Of a stretch of 64,000 nucleotides of DNA, positions 52,990 to 62,066 are shown in pieces; positions within the stretch are counted from its first letter, which is position 1, and every line of letters starts with the position of its first letter. The stretch is taken from positions 5,394,001 through 5,458,000 of the forward strand of contig NZ_JAFFHZ010000001.1 of the NCBI RefSeq assembly GCF_017052585.1. Direction: 5' to 3'. Under the pieces are notes generated by a model. That model had not been told where the DNA came from. It searched no databases and saw only the letters and a list, made by a program, of their open reading frames with translations. The position numbers and the translations under genes were made by a program. The stretch comes from Paenibacillus apiarius (GTDB lineage Bacteria > Bacillota > Bacilli > Paenibacillales > Paenibacillaceae).

Positions 52990-54954
52990 ATGTGGGAGAA
53001 CGTAAAAAGCTTTGCTTCGGAATTTTTTGTAACGGGCGATCCGTTAATTTACGGTGCGGATATCAGCATTGTTTTAACCATCATTGGCATTGTATTTGGA
53101 CTCACCTATTTTAAAAAATGGGGCTGGTTGTGGCGTGAATGGCTAACGACCGTCGATCATAAAAAAATCGGCATCATGTACATACTTTCCGCTTTCCTTA
53201 TGCTGTTCCGCGGCGGAGTGGATGCGCTCTTAATGCGGGCGCAGCTGGCCATGCCGGAGCTGAACCTTTTGGCGCCCGATCATTACAACCAGATTTTTAC
53301 CACGCATGGCGTGATTATGATTCTATTTATGGCGATGCCGTTTATGTTCGGGTTGTTTAACGTGGTCGTGCCGCTGCAAATTGGTGCGCGTGATGTCGCC
53401 TACCCTTTTCTGAATGCGCTGAGCTTCTGGCTGTTCTTTTTTGGCGCGATGCTGTTTAACTTGTCCTTTGTGATTGGAGGATCGCCAGATTCGGGGTGGC
53501 TCGCTTATCCGCCTTATTCGGAACGAATGTTCAATCCGGGTGTCGGACAGGATTTCTATATATGGGGGATACAGATATCGGGGATCGGCAGCCTGATGAC
53601 CGGTATCAACTTTATCGTGACGATTTTGAAAATGCGTGCTCCCGGCATGAAGCTAATGAAAATGCCGATGTTCCCGTGGTCGGTTTTATCGAGCTGTATC
53701 GCGATTATATTTTCTTTTCCCATCTTGACGGCAACATTGGCGCTGCTGTTTCTGGACCGATATTTGGGCGCGCATTTTTTCACCTTGGACGGCGGCGGTA
53801 ACCCGATGATGTATATCAATCTGATCTGGATGTGGGGGCACCCCGAAGTGTATATCATCGTTCTGCCTGCCTTCGGCATTTACTCGGAGATTGTATCCAC
53901 TTTTGCGAAGAAAAAGTTGTTTGGCTATAAATCAATGGTGTATGCCATGATGATTATCAGTATTTTATCGTTTCTCGTATGGGCGCATCATTTCTTTACG
54001 ATGGGCTCTGGCGCCGATGTCAATGCATTTTTTGCGCTAACGACGATGCTGATTGCCATCCCGACAGGCGTGAAAGTGTTCAATTGGCTGTTTACGATGT
54101 TCCGGGGAAAAATCACCTTCGAGACTCCCATGTTGTGGACGATCGGCTTTATTGTTTGCTTTCTCGTCGGCGGGATGACCGGGGTGCTGCTGTCGGTTGC
54201 GCCAGCTGATTTTCAATTCCATAACAGTTATTTCCTGGTCGCGCATTTTCATAATACCATCATTGGCGGTGTGGTGTTCGGTTATTTCGCCGGATTGTAT
54301 TATTGGTGGCCCAAATTGTTCGGCTTCAAGCTGAATGAACGTATCGGGAAATGGGCGTTCTGGTTCTGGAATATTGGATTTTACGCATGCTTTATGCCGC
54401 AATACGTGCTCGGATTAATGGGGATGACGCGGCGGCTGGTCACGTACGGATGGGATAAGGGATGGTGGGAAATGAACTTGGTATCCACCATCGGGGCAGC
54501 TCTGATGGGAATAGCCTTCTTGTTTCAAGTATGGCAAATCGTGTATAGCGTCAAGCATCTTCAAAAAGATGAAACGGGCGATCCATGGAACGGACGCACC
54601 TTGGAATGGTCGATTCCTTCTCCTGCGCCGTACTATAATTTTGCAACGCTGCCACAGGTATCTTCTCAGGATGAATGGTGGGAAGAGAAGCAGCGCAGAG
54701 AGCGGGATCCGCTTTCGCTGGCTCCAGCGAAGCTGGAACCGATTCACATGCCCAAAAATTCAGGAATTCCTTTTGTGATGTCGATGTTCTGGTTTGCGGC
54801 CGGATTTGGTTTTGTATTTGACTGGCTCTGGTTAACGATATCCGGTTTAGTTGGGGTGGCGGTGTGCATGCTTGTTCATTCCTTCAACTATGATACCGAT
54901 TACTATATCCCTGTTGAGGACATTAAACGCACAGAAGCTGCGATAAGGGGGTAA
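52990..54954 (+). CDS. qoxB: cytochrome aa3 menaquinol oxidase subunit I
   Basis: The 654-residue catalytic subunit with about 15 hydrophobic segments. Ligands visible: low-spin heme His in TTHGVIMILFMAMP near residue 107, CuB His plus crosslinking Tyr in WMWGHPEVYIIVLPAFG near 285, the CuB pair VWAHHFFTMGSG near 335, and the heme a/a3 pair in VAHFHNTIIGG near 425. It reduces oxygen to water and pumps protons. ATG 52990 follows TAGGAGAGAGCG. Seven bases separate it from qoxC. Confidence 0.98.
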   Translation: MWENVKSFASEFFVTGDPLIYGADISIVLTIIGIVFGLTYFKKWGWLWREWLTTVDHKKIGIMYILSAFLMLFRGGVDALLMRAQLAMPELNLLAPDHYNQIFTTHGVIMILFMAMPFMFGLFNVVVPLQIGARDVAYPFLNALSFWLFFFGAMLFNLSFVIGGSPDSGWLAYPPYSERMFNPGVGQDFYIWGIQISGIGSLMTGINFIVTILKMRAPGMKLMKMPMFPWSVLSSCIAIIFSFPILTATLALLFLDRYLGAHFFTLDGGGNPMMYINLIWMWGHPEVYIIVLPAFGIYSEIVSTFAKKKLFGYKSMVYAMMIISILSFLVWAHHFFTMGSGADVNAFFALTTMLIAIPTGVKVFNWLFTMFRGKITFETPMLWTIGFIVCFLVGGMTGVLLSVAPADFQFHNSYFLVAHFHNTIIGGVVFGYFAGLYYWWPKLFGFKLNERIGKWAFWFWNIGFYACFMPQYVLGLMGMTRRLVTYGWDKGWWEMNLVSTIGAALMGIAFLFQVWQIVYSVKHLQKDETGDPWNGRTLEWSIPSPAPYYNFATLPQVSSQDEWWEEKQRRERDPLSLAPAKLEPIHMPKNSGIPFVMSMFWFAAGFGFVFDWLWLTISGLVGVAVCMLVHSFNYDTDYYIPVEDIKRTEAAIRG

Positions 54955-54961
54955 CGAACGA

Positions 54962-55588
54962 ATGGCTCAATTAAACGATTCCGGACATGCCTATCAACAC
55001 GTATCGCGTTCGGATCATCACAAGCATCCGGATATGGAAGAAATGCGCACATTCGGATTTTGGATCTACCTGATGACGGATGTGATTATTTTCGGCACTT
55101 TGTTTGCTGCCTATATTGTTCTGCAAGGCAACAGAAACGGTGGGCCTGGGCCTGAAGAACTGTTCCAGATGGGCGGCATTATTGCAAGCACTTTCATTTT
55201 GCTAACCAGCAGCTATACGAGCGGTCTCGCCGTGCTGGCCATGCATAAAGGCAATCGCCAAGCCCTGATGGGATGGCTCGGTGTCACGGCATTGCTCGGT
55301 GCGACCTTCATTGTGCTGGAAGTCAATGAATTTATCCATCTGGTGCATGAGGGAGCCACCATAAGCACGAGCGCATTTCTATCCGCTTTCTTTACCTTGG
55401 TCGGGACTCATGGGCTCCATGTATCCATAGGATTGGTCTGGATGATTGCATTGATTATTCAGCTGGCCAAGCACGGCATTACGCCGGTAACGAAGCGCAA
55501 AGTGAATGTAATCAGCCTGTTTTGGCATTTCCTTGATGTGGTTTGGATTTTTGTGTTTACGATTGTCTATTTGATGGGGGTGAGATAG
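54962..55588 (+). CDS. qoxC: cytochrome aa3 menaquinol oxidase subunit III
   Basis: A 208-residue subunit III with five hydrophobic segments. FGFWIYLMTDVIIFGTLFAAY near residue 30 and GTHGLHVSIGLVWMIAL near 140 are signatures of CyoC/QoxC, the short five-helix form. Its stop is adjacent to the qoxD start codon, so translation is coupled. Confidence 0.96.
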   Translation: MAQLNDSGHAYQHVSRSDHHKHPDMEEMRTFGFWIYLMTDVIIFGTLFAAYIVLQGNRNGGPGPEELFQMGGIIASTFILLTSSYTSGLAVLAMHKGNRQALMGWLGVTALLGATFIVLEVNEFIHLVHEGATISTSAFLSAFFTLVGTHGLHVSIGLVWMIALIIQLAKHGITPVTKRKVNVISLFWHFLDVVWIFVFTIVYLMGVR

Positions 55589-55918
55589 ATGACGCAGCAT
55601 GACATGACACATCCGCATGACGCCGAGACCCAGGGCTCCTTGAAATCGTATACGATCGGATTCCTGTTCTCCATCGTATTGACGATCATTCCGGTTACCG
55701 CCGTCTTGTACGGATGGACCGAGGGGATGACGAACACCATCGTTCTGATGACGGCAGCAGTGTTGCAGTTCGTCGTGCAACTGATCTATTTCATGCATCT
55801 GCGGGAGGAAAAAAAGCCTCGTTATAATTTGGTGACGTTGATTCTGGGCTTGATCATTTTGCTGGTTATCGTAATCGGCTCCATGTGGATCATGTTATTC
55901 AATATGGTGGCAACATGA
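55589..55918 (+). CDS. qoxD: cytochrome aa3 menaquinol oxidase subunit IV
   Basis: A 109-residue protein with three hydrophobic segments and the QoxD/CyoD block TIGFLFSIVLTIIPV and LQFVVQLIYFMHLREE. It aids oxidase assembly. Begins directly after the qoxC stop and overlaps the ctaB start by four bases (ATGA). Confidence 0.95.
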   Translation: MTQHDMTHPHDAETQGSLKSYTIGFLFSIVLTIIPVTAVLYGWTEGMTNTIVLMTAAVLQFVVQLIYFMHLREEKKPRYNLVTLILGLIILLVIVIGSMWIMLFNMVAT

Positions 55919-56796
55919 GCAGGTCATCCACAAGTGTATTGACTTGGATTCAACTGACAAAGCCCCGAATCCTTCAACTAAATCTCGTTGCCGCGTTTGG
56001 CGGGTATTGGCTGGCTTCCAAATGGATGGTGGATTGGAGCTTCTTGTTCTGGATGCTTCTAGGCACCGTTTTAACGATGGCATCCTCGTGCGTAATGAAC
56101 AACATCTGGGACTGGAAGCTGGATCAGAAGATGAGCCGAACGAAGGATAGGCCGCTGGCGACAGGCCGATTGAAAATAAGGGGCGTGCTGTTGTACGCCC
56201 TGGCGCTTGGAATAGCGGGAGAAATCGTCCTGTTTTGGAAAGTAAACGCGCTGTGCGGCTGGCTCGGATTGCTCGGTATGTTTGTCTATATCGTCTTGTA
56301 TACGATGTGGTTAAAGCGAACCTCGACCTGGAGCACATCGATTGGAGGCGTCTCTGGCGCAATGCCGCCGGTAATTGGTTACTGTGCGTTTACCAATGAG
56401 GCAGATGCAGGCGCTCTGCTTCTGTTCGCGTTATTATTTCTGTGGCAGCCCGCTCATTTCTGGTCGCTTGCCATCCGGCGAGTAGACGAGTATCAGGCTG
56501 CGGGATTTCCGCTTTTGCCGGTTCGTAAAGGGGTACGCCGGACGAAGCTGCAAATGATCCCCTATGTAGTCTTGCTACTTCCGACTGTTGTGCTGATTTA
56601 CACCTATGGGTATGCAGGCGAAATATTCCTTACGGTCTCTGTGCTGGCAGGTGTCGTTTGGGTATGGCATACGTTAATAGGCGCTGCTGCATTGGATAAC
56701 GACAAGTGGGCCAAAACGAATTTCCTGATTTCGGTGAATTACTTGATGGTCATCTTTTTCATCATGATTTTGGATACTGCCGGTCGTCCAATCTAA
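55915..56796 (+). CDS. ctaB: protoheme IX farnesyltransferase (heme O synthase)
   Basis: A 293-residue UbiA-family prenyltransferase with nine hydrophobic segments. ATG 55915 overlaps the qoxD stop. The first aspartate-rich motif is NNIWDWKLDQKMSRTKDRPLAT near residue 63, with the N-x-x-D-x-x-x-D prenyl-diphosphate site, and LWQPAHFWSLAIRRVDEYQAAG near 178 is the conserved second loop. It adds farnesyl to protoheme to give heme O, the substrate of CtaA. Confidence 0.96.
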   Translation: MSRSSTSVLTWIQLTKPRILQLNLVAAFGGYWLASKWMVDWSFLFWMLLGTVLTMASSCVMNNIWDWKLDQKMSRTKDRPLATGRLKIRGVLLYALALGIAGEIVLFWKVNALCGWLGLLGMFVYIVLYTMWLKRTSTWSTSIGGVSGAMPPVIGYCAFTNEADAGALLLFALLFLWQPAHFWSLAIRRVDEYQAAGFPLLPVRKGVRRTKLQMIPYVVLLLPTVVLIYTYGYAGEIFLTVSVLAGVVWVWHTLIGAAALDNDKWAKTNFLISVNYLMVIFFIMILDTAGRPI

Positions 56797-56858
56797 GTCT
56801 GTTCACTTGGATGACGAATGAAGACATTTATCCGTTATTTTAGGAGTGGGAGTGGGTC

Positions 56859-57197
56859 GTGTTGAAGGCAAACCTTGCATTTTTTCTTATTGTTATGATT
56901 GTGCTTGTCATAACTGCGTGTAGTGAAGGAGCTAACAATCAAGCAACAAATGAAGGAATGACTGCTCCGGGAGACGCAAACGCGCTGGCCATATATAAAA
57001 AACAATGTTTATCCTGCCATGCTGCTGATCTAAGCGGAAAAGTAGGCCCCGGTTTGCAGGAGATTGGCTCCAAATTGACGGAGCAGCAACTGATCGAGAT
57101 TATACATGATGGCGCAAGAGGCATGCCGGCCTTCAAAAAGATGTTAAGTGGCGAGGAAATTCAAGCTTTATCGCAATGGCTCTCGAAAAATAAATAG
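56859..57197 (+). CDS. membrane-anchored cytochrome c551-type lipoprotein
   Basis: A 112-residue monoheme cytochrome c. The start is GTG 56859 or TTG 56862 behind GGAGTGGGAGTGGG. Signal peptide with lipobox VITAC (Cys 21), then the heme-binding CLSCH near residue 51 and the axial Met in GARGMPAFKKM near 90. The layout is that of CccB-like lipid-anchored cytochromes of Bacillus. It would pass electrons outside the membrane, although the neighbouring oxidase is a quinol oxidase. It needs ResA and CcdA, encoded downstream, for heme attachment. Confidence 0.93.
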   Translation: MLKANLAFFLIVMIVLVITACSEGANNQATNEGMTAPGDANALAIYKKQCLSCHAADLSGKVGPGLQEIGSKLTEQQLIEIIHDGARGMPAFKKMLSGEEIQALSQWLSKNK

Positions 57198-57215
57198 GTG
57201 CAGGAGGGGTTATCT

Positions 57216-57818
57216 GTGAAAAGGGCGGTCATATACGTCTTAATTGGTTTGATGATTGTCATTACATCCGCATGCGGCAGCGGCAAGCCGAATCAGCTTA
57301 ATTACCAGGTTGCGCCTTTTGAGTCCATCAATCAAGATGGGAATCCGGTGTCTTTGTCTGATTTGAAAGGCAAGGTGTGGATCGCTGACTTTGTTTTTAC
57401 GTATTGTACAACGGTGTGTCCGACGATGACGGCCAACATGTCCGAATTGCAAAGCCGATTAAAATCAGCGGGTATTGAGGCGGTATTGATCTCTTTCTCT
57501 GTAGATCCAGAGCGGGATGATCCTGAGGCATTAAAAAATTACCTTACAAAATTTGACGCCGATTTCTCGAATTGGCATGCGCTAACCGGGTATGAGTTTA
57601 ATGAGATCAAAACATTCATTGTCAATTCGTTTAAGACTGTTGTTGCGAAGGATACGTCCTCCGATCAGGTTATTCACGGTACTTCGTTTTTTTTGGTCGA
57701 CCAATCAGGGACAGTTGTTGCCAAGTACGATGGGATGACGGATACGCCTTACGATAAAATTATGAAAGATGTAAAAGCATTGCAACGACAGGGAGACAAT
57801 TTGGCGGGGGGGAGTTGA
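57216..57818 (+). CDS. SCO1/SenC family copper-binding assembly protein
   Basis: A 200-residue thioredoxin-fold lipoprotein. GTG 57216 is preceded by GGAGGGG; the upstream GTG 57198 gives six extra residues. Signal peptide ends in TSAC. The copper ligands are CTTVC within FTYCTTVCPTMTANM near residue 63 and the distant His in VIHGTSFFLVD near 155. SCO proteins deliver copper to the CuA centre of cytochrome c oxidase or handle disulfides. The oxidase encoded here lacks CuA, so its client must be elsewhere or its role differs. Confidence 0.94.
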   Translation: MKRAVIYVLIGLMIVITSACGSGKPNQLNYQVAPFESINQDGNPVSLSDLKGKVWIADFVFTYCTTVCPTMTANMSELQSRLKSAGIEAVLISFSVDPERDDPEALKNYLTKFDADFSNWHALTGYEFNEIKTFIVNSFKTVVAKDTSSDQVIHGTSFFLVDQSGTVVAKYDGMTDTPYDKIMKDVKALQRQGDNLAGGS

Positions 57819-57823
57819 TAGCA

Positions 57824-58402
57824 TTGGAGATTATTGCACGTTCTTCATGGACGCGAGCGATTGTGCTTATCCTTATCCTGATTGCTGTCGGCTATGCGAT
57901 CATGCAAACGCTGGCGGGAAATCGCGAAGCTGTTGCGATAGGCAAGAAAGCGCCGAATTTTACATTAACCAATTTGCAAGGAAAAACGGTGCAATTATCC
58001 GACTATCTTGGGACAGGCGTTCTTCTGAACTTCTGGGCATCCTGGTGCGACCCATGCGTCAATGAAATGCCGCTTCTGAACGAAACCTATCAGAGATTGC
58101 CAGGTGTTGAGATCCTAGCTGTCAATATGGGAGAAGCCAAGGAAAAAGCAAGCCAATTTGCAGATCGTTATCACTTGAAATTCCCCATACTGCTTGATCA
58201 ACAAAGCGATGTGAAAAAACGCTATAAAATTGGTGGTTTGCCAGCAACTTTTCTGATTGACGACAAGGGTCACATCGTGGAGAAAATCTCAGGGGAGTTG
58301 GACAGTTCCGATTATATTATGAATGTAATGGAACGGATTCAACCTAAGCATGGACGTGAAAAGCAGGATATGACTGGAGAGCTGTCGGAATGGATACTTT
58401 AA
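57824..58402 (+). CDS. resA: thiol-disulfide oxidoreductase ResA-like
   Basis: A 192-residue membrane-anchored thioredoxin-like protein. TTG 57824 is ten bases after GGGGGGGAG; TTG 57815 is in frame but too close. An N-terminal membrane anchor (AIVLILILIAVGYAIM) precedes the TlpA/ResA domain with LNFWASWCDPCVNEMP near residue 75, active site CDPC, and the cis-proline in GGLPATFLIDDKG near 143. ResA reduces the CxxCH cysteines of apocytochrome c before heme attachment. Overlaps ccdA. Confidence 0.93.
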   Translation: MEIIARSSWTRAIVLILILIAVGYAIMQTLAGNREAVAIGKKAPNFTLTNLQGKTVQLSDYLGTGVLLNFWASWCDPCVNEMPLLNETYQRLPGVEILAVNMGEAKEKASQFADRYHLKFPILLDQQSDVKKRYKIGGLPATFLIDDKGHIVEKISGELDSSDYIMNVMERIQPKHGREKQDMTGELSEWIL

Positions 58403-59091
58403 CATGGTCTATCGCGTTTGGCGGGGGGGTACTTGCATTTGTCTCGCCGTGCACGTTGCCTTTATACCCGTCTTTTCTTTCTTATATTACAGGGATGTCA
58501 GTTAGTCAATTGCAGACGAGGGACTCTTCCAAGATTCATAAAATATTGTTTCTCAATTCTGTTTTGTTTTTGTTTGGTTTCTCTCTCGTATACTATATTT
58601 TAGGCTTTTCAGCGAGTTTTATGGGCCATTTATTTGAAAATTATCGCGACCTGATTCGAATGCTTGGCGGCGTATTTATTTCTGTCATGGGTTTATTCCT
58701 GATTGGAATATTTCAGCCTCAAATGATGATGAGGGAGTTTCGTTTCCCCTTTATACAAGCGAAGATGAACAAATCGCTAGGTTCTGTGCTCGTTGGCATT
58801 ATTTTCGCTGCTGGCTGGACCCCTTGTATAGGTCCCATATTCGGAGCGATTATGTACTCGAATATCATCAACCCGAACCCGGTTCACACCTTTGTTAACG
58901 TGACTGCCTATTCATTAGGGTTTGGGATTCCTTTTATTGTCATGGCCTATTTTATTGGGAAAATAAAGGGGATACTGAAGTATTCCGATTTGCTTATGAA
59001 AATTGGGGGCGTACTTCTTGTCATTGTGGGCATGCTGCTTTATTTCGATAAAGTGAGCATGATGAATACGTGGTTTTCGAGTTTTCTGTAA
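58390..59091 (+). CDS. ccdA: cytochrome c biogenesis protein CcdA
   Basis: A 233-residue protein with six hydrophobic segments. The two redox cysteines are in FVSPCTLPLYPSFLSYITG near residue 21 and AAGWTPCIGPIFGAI near 145, the standard CcdA pattern. It carries electrons from cytoplasmic thioredoxin across the membrane to ResA. Its ATG lies within the end of resA. Ends at a bidirectional terminator. Confidence 0.96.
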   Translation: MDTLTWSIAFGGGVLAFVSPCTLPLYPSFLSYITGMSVSQLQTRDSSKIHKILFLNSVLFLFGFSLVYYILGFSASFMGHLFENYRDLIRMLGGVFISVMGLFLIGIFQPQMMMREFRFPFIQAKMNKSLGSVLVGIIFAAGWTPCIGPIFGAIMYSNIINPNPVHTFVNVTAYSLGFGIPFIVMAYFIGKIKGILKYSDLLMKIGGVLLVIVGMLLYFDKVSMMNTWFSSFL

Positions 59092-59107
59092 CTTAATAGA
59101 CAGACCA

Positions 59108-59166
59108 TAAAAAGGTGAGTGAAAAGACTTGTATGATACGATACAAAGCTTTCATTCACCTTTTTA
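59108..59166. terminator. bidirectional terminator between ccdA and the MocR-type gene
   Basis: AAAAGGTGAGTGAAAAGACT pairs imperfectly with AGCTTTCATTCACCTTTTT, with a continuing ATACAA/TTGTAT stem. A- and T-runs flank both sides, so it serves both converging genes. Confidence 0.88.
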
Positions 59167-59172
59167 ATTGGA

Positions 59173-60609
59173 TTAAGCAAGAACGCTCCGAAGAGATGCG
59201 GCAAATTTGGAAACACCCGGAATGATTTCATCAGCCCTAGGCCTTGCAAAAGTGAAACGCACATAACCGGAATCCGAACCATAGACGCTGCCAGGGACAA
59301 AGATTACGCCATTTCGGAGAGCTTCTTCCAACAACTTACTATCATTCACCTCGGGTATAATCTTACACCACAGGTGCAAGCCACCCTGTGGAATCGAGAA
59401 GCGGACCAGGCCCGGCAGTTCTTTCCGAAGCGCTTCTATCAACAAATCCCGTTTATAGAGCAGATGCATTCGCAAACGGTCCAAATGAGGCTGGATATAT
59501 GGAGACTTAAAGAATTGCGCAGCAACCTTTTGCGGAACGACGCTAAGTCCGAAATCCATCTGCTGTCTGGCATCGGCTAACCGTTCGACAACGGAATGAG
59601 GAGCGACCATCCACCCGACACGCAGCCCGGATGCTGCGATTTTGGAGAACGAGCCAATATAGAGGATCGAGCCGATAGAATCAATGGATTTGAGCGGCAG
59701 CGGCGGCGTTCCATCATAGGAAGTGAGGCTGAAGGGATCATCCTCTACAATCGGCAGTCCCAGTTCGCTCGCAACATCAAGCAGTTCCATACGGCGTTCA
59801 GCATCGAGGACAGCGCCTGTTGGATTCTGATAATTCGGATTTATGAACACCATCTTGATACGATGTTTTTTATACAGAGTGCGTACATCCTCGGGCCGGA
59901 CTCCTTTCTCGTCGACGGGAAGACGGAATAATCGAAGACCTGCCGATTGAAACATAGGCAACGAGTAGCAATACGAAGGATCTTCAATTGCAACCGCATC
60001 ACCGGGGGTCAGCAAACACTGGGTAATTAAATATAAGGATTGCTGGGAGCCGGATGTGATGAGGATCGACGACTCTGTGGTTTGAATGCCCCGATAGTGG
60101 CTTAAATACGTGACGAGCGCTTCTCGAAGTGGAACAAATCCTTGAGGATTGTCATATCCAAGATATTCTGTATAGTGGTTTTCGTCGATAATAGTATTTA
60201 TCTCTTCCACAGGAGAGATGTCCGCCCCAAGTTCGCCGCTAGCAAAATCAATCAAAGAATTGTCTTTTTGAAGAGCTTCCCGGATACGGCGCAAAAAAGT
60301 CAGGTTAGGCAAGAAACTCCCGCCTTCCACATACCGATGCCAGTTAGGGGTATGTTTCGGTGTTGCTCCCCATTTATACTTGCTTACCCGAGTTCCGCTT
60401 CCTGTACGGCTCTCTATAATCCCAAGCGCACGAAGCTCCGCATAAGCAAGGACAACCGTGCTTCGATTAACTTCCAATTGATCGGCTAATTTTCGTTCGG
60501 AAGGCAGCAGACTGCCCGGCGGAAACTCACCGTATGAAATTCTCCGTTCGATGTCATCGGCAATCTGTTGATATAGAGGCTCGTTGCTGCGACGGTCAGG
60601 CTTCCACAT
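59173..60609 (-). CDS. MocR/GabR-type regulator (GntR domain fused to aminotransferase)
   Basis: A 478-residue fusion from ATG 60609 (MWKPDRRSNEPLYQQI); AGGAGGTGATA precedes it, and ATG 60612 is equally possible. Residues 1-75 are a GntR winged helix (PPGSLLPSERKLADQLEVNRSTVVLAYAELR). From about 110 follows a class I aminotransferase fold with the PLP lysine in SFSKIAASGLRVGW near 315 and YQNPTGAVLDAERR near 245. Such regulators sense an amino compound or PLP and control neighbouring metabolic genes; here the target is unknown. Convergent with ccdA and divergent from nothing nearby. Confidence 0.93.
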   Translation of the reverse strand: MWKPDRRSNEPLYQQIADDIERRISYGEFPPGSLLPSERKLADQLEVNRSTVVLAYAELRALGIIESRTGSGTRVSKYKWGATPKHTPNWHRYVEGGSFLPNLTFLRRIREALQKDNSLIDFASGELGADISPVEEINTIIDENHYTEYLGYDNPQGFVPLREALVTYLSHYRGIQTTESSILITSGSQQSLYLITQCLLTPGDAVAIEDPSYCYSLPMFQSAGLRLFRLPVDEKGVRPEDVRTLYKKHRIKMVFINPNYQNPTGAVLDAERRMELLDVASELGLPIVEDDPFSLTSYDGTPPLPLKSIDSIGSILYIGSFSKIAASGLRVGWMVAPHSVVERLADARQQMDFGLSVVPQKVAAQFFKSPYIQPHLDRLRMHLLYKRDLLIEALRKELPGLVRFSIPQGGLHLWCKIIPEVNDSKLLEEALRNGVIFVPGSVYGSDSGYVRFTFARPRADEIIPGVSKFAASLRSVLA

Positions 60610-60734
60610 CATTATCACCTCCTCGCCTAGTGTTTTTTTAGATGGATTATTATAACAGGAATCTTTTTATCATAACATTTGGCTTGTAAAAAAAAGCCCT
60701 TCTTGGCATCGGAAAAATATCAATCTGTTGAACA

Positions 60735-60765
60735 TGGATGGTGATTTTGTTTACAATTGGATGGT
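60735..60765. repeat. direct repeat TGGATGGT upstream of the MocR-type gene
   Basis: TGGATGGT occurs at 60735-60742 and 60758-60765 (23 bp apart), within the region upstream of the MocR gene. MocR regulators often bind direct repeats. The same octamer is found at 48498-48505 before the nitrilase gene, where it is followed by GGTTTCT copies. Confidence 0.35.
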
Positions 60766-60835
60766 TTCTCTCCGGTTTGGCGGCTTCTCATGTCCTACAT
60801 ATTTCCAAAAGAAAAAATTGCAGCTATAATATATA

Positions 60836-60854
60836 AATGATAATGATTCTCACT
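60836..60854. promoter_or_regulatory. Fur box before the AraC regulator
   Basis: AATGATAATGATTCTCACT contains TGATAATGATTCTCA, the 7-1-7 Fur core with one mismatch, and lies 44 bases before the start. TATAATATAT just upstream is a good -10 region, so iron-Fur would block it. Confidence 0.85.
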
Positions 60855-60898
60855 ATTCTGCTATTACTACAACTTTTTGGTTTGAGAGGCGTGTGGGC

Positions 60899-61942
60899 AT
60901 GAGACACCATTTTTTCATTGATAGTCCTGAAAGGTTTGAAGAGACGATGTGCCGGCTGGCCAGGCAAAGTGATGGAGCGGAGAGAACGCGTGATCGCTTT
61001 GTGCGCTACGATATTATGGAAAGCTGGGGATCGGGCAAAGTTGAAGTGTACCGCGTTATGGACTGCTCTGCACTTGTGATCTACGATGTTGCTTTTCATA
61101 ACGACGTGGTGTTTGAATACGAGATGACCTGCCGTTATATCGGAGTGACCTATTGTCTGGGTGGTGAACTGGAGCTGCAAGAACACGGGTATGAGAAGGC
61201 ATTGTTTACGAAGAACAGCTTGTCTGTATCCAAGTCTTGCGAGATGAAAGGCTGCACTCGTCATTATGCAGGCCGGCGTTATCAATGCGTGTCGCTGACA
61301 GCGGATTCGGAGCACATGTCCATGCTGTTCGGCAGCAGTGGCATTGACCTATGGAATCATACAATGGGGAAGCTCGATAGTTCGGCACGCCAGCAATATT
61401 TTACAGGCGTGCAAGCGAGTGCGGAAGTGGCAAACATCTTCTGCAGCATCTTCCATTGCCGCCTTCCGGAGCAGTCAAAAATATTATATTACGAAGGCAA
61501 AGTCATGGAACTGATGTCCCTTCTCCTGTCGGTAGAACTGTCCGGACAGAAAGACGAAGAGGCGGGGGTGCTTCTGGATGATTACGAGATCCGGCAAATC
61601 CGTCTGGGACATGACAGGCTAATGGAGAGCCCCGGCAATCCGCCCACGCTGGTTCAGTTGTCCAGGGAGCTTGCCATCAGCCGCAATAAATTGACGAAGG
61701 GTTATAAGTTAATCTACGGCCACACGATCTACGTTCATTATCGCAAAACGTGCATGCAGAACGCGGCTGCGCTGCTGATCGATCTCAACAAGTCTATTCA
61801 AGACATCGCGTTGGATGTCGGTTACTCCAACGCAAGCAATTTCTGCAACGCGTTCAAGCGTGAATTCGGCCTAACCCCCTTGCAGTATCGGAAATCCAAA
61901 CTGAAGAGATTACCTGCACAAATAAGTACGCAACCAACATAA
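60899..61942 (+). CDS. AraC-family regulator, Fur-controlled, siderophore/metallophore type
   Basis: A 347-residue regulator from ATG 60899 (GTG 60893 possible) behind GAGAGGCG. The N-terminal two thirds resemble the PchR/AlcR-type sensing domain (VTYCLGGELELQEHG). The AraC DNA-binding part is at about 240-335 (LVQLSRELAISRNKLTKGYKLIYG and IQDIALDVGYSNASNFCNAFKREFG). PchR-type proteins bind a ferric siderophore and activate its uptake genes. A Fur box in front and ABC importer genes directly behind suggest it governs that importer. Confidence 0.88.
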   Translation: MRHHFFIDSPERFEETMCRLARQSDGAERTRDRFVRYDIMESWGSGKVEVYRVMDCSALVIYDVAFHNDVVFEYEMTCRYIGVTYCLGGELELQEHGYEKALFTKNSLSVSKSCEMKGCTRHYAGRRYQCVSLTADSEHMSMLFGSSGIDLWNHTMGKLDSSARQQYFTGVQASAEVANIFCSIFHCRLPEQSKILYYEGKVMELMSLLLSVELSGQKDEEAGVLLDDYEIRQIRLGHDRLMESPGNPPTLVQLSRELAISRNKLTKGYKLIYGHTIYVHYRKTCMQNAAALLIDLNKSIQDIALDVGYSNASNFCNAFKREFGLTPLQYRKSKLKRLPAQISTQPT

Positions 61943-62066
61943 TCGGTGCTTATCGCACAACAATTGACCGTCATCCTCCGGTATAGTGGTGTTGTATCCG
62001 ATTCAGGAGCGCCAGCAGCTGCTGGGGGATGTTTTGGTGTTTCGCGTGAAAGGGGGGTCAACCGCT

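Noticed and set aside
52045..55918. Possible cytochrome c oxidase (CoxABCD/caa3)
   Set aside because: Subunit II lacks all CuA cysteine ligands and shows quinol oxidase sequence, and subunits III and IV are of the short QoxC/QoxD type.
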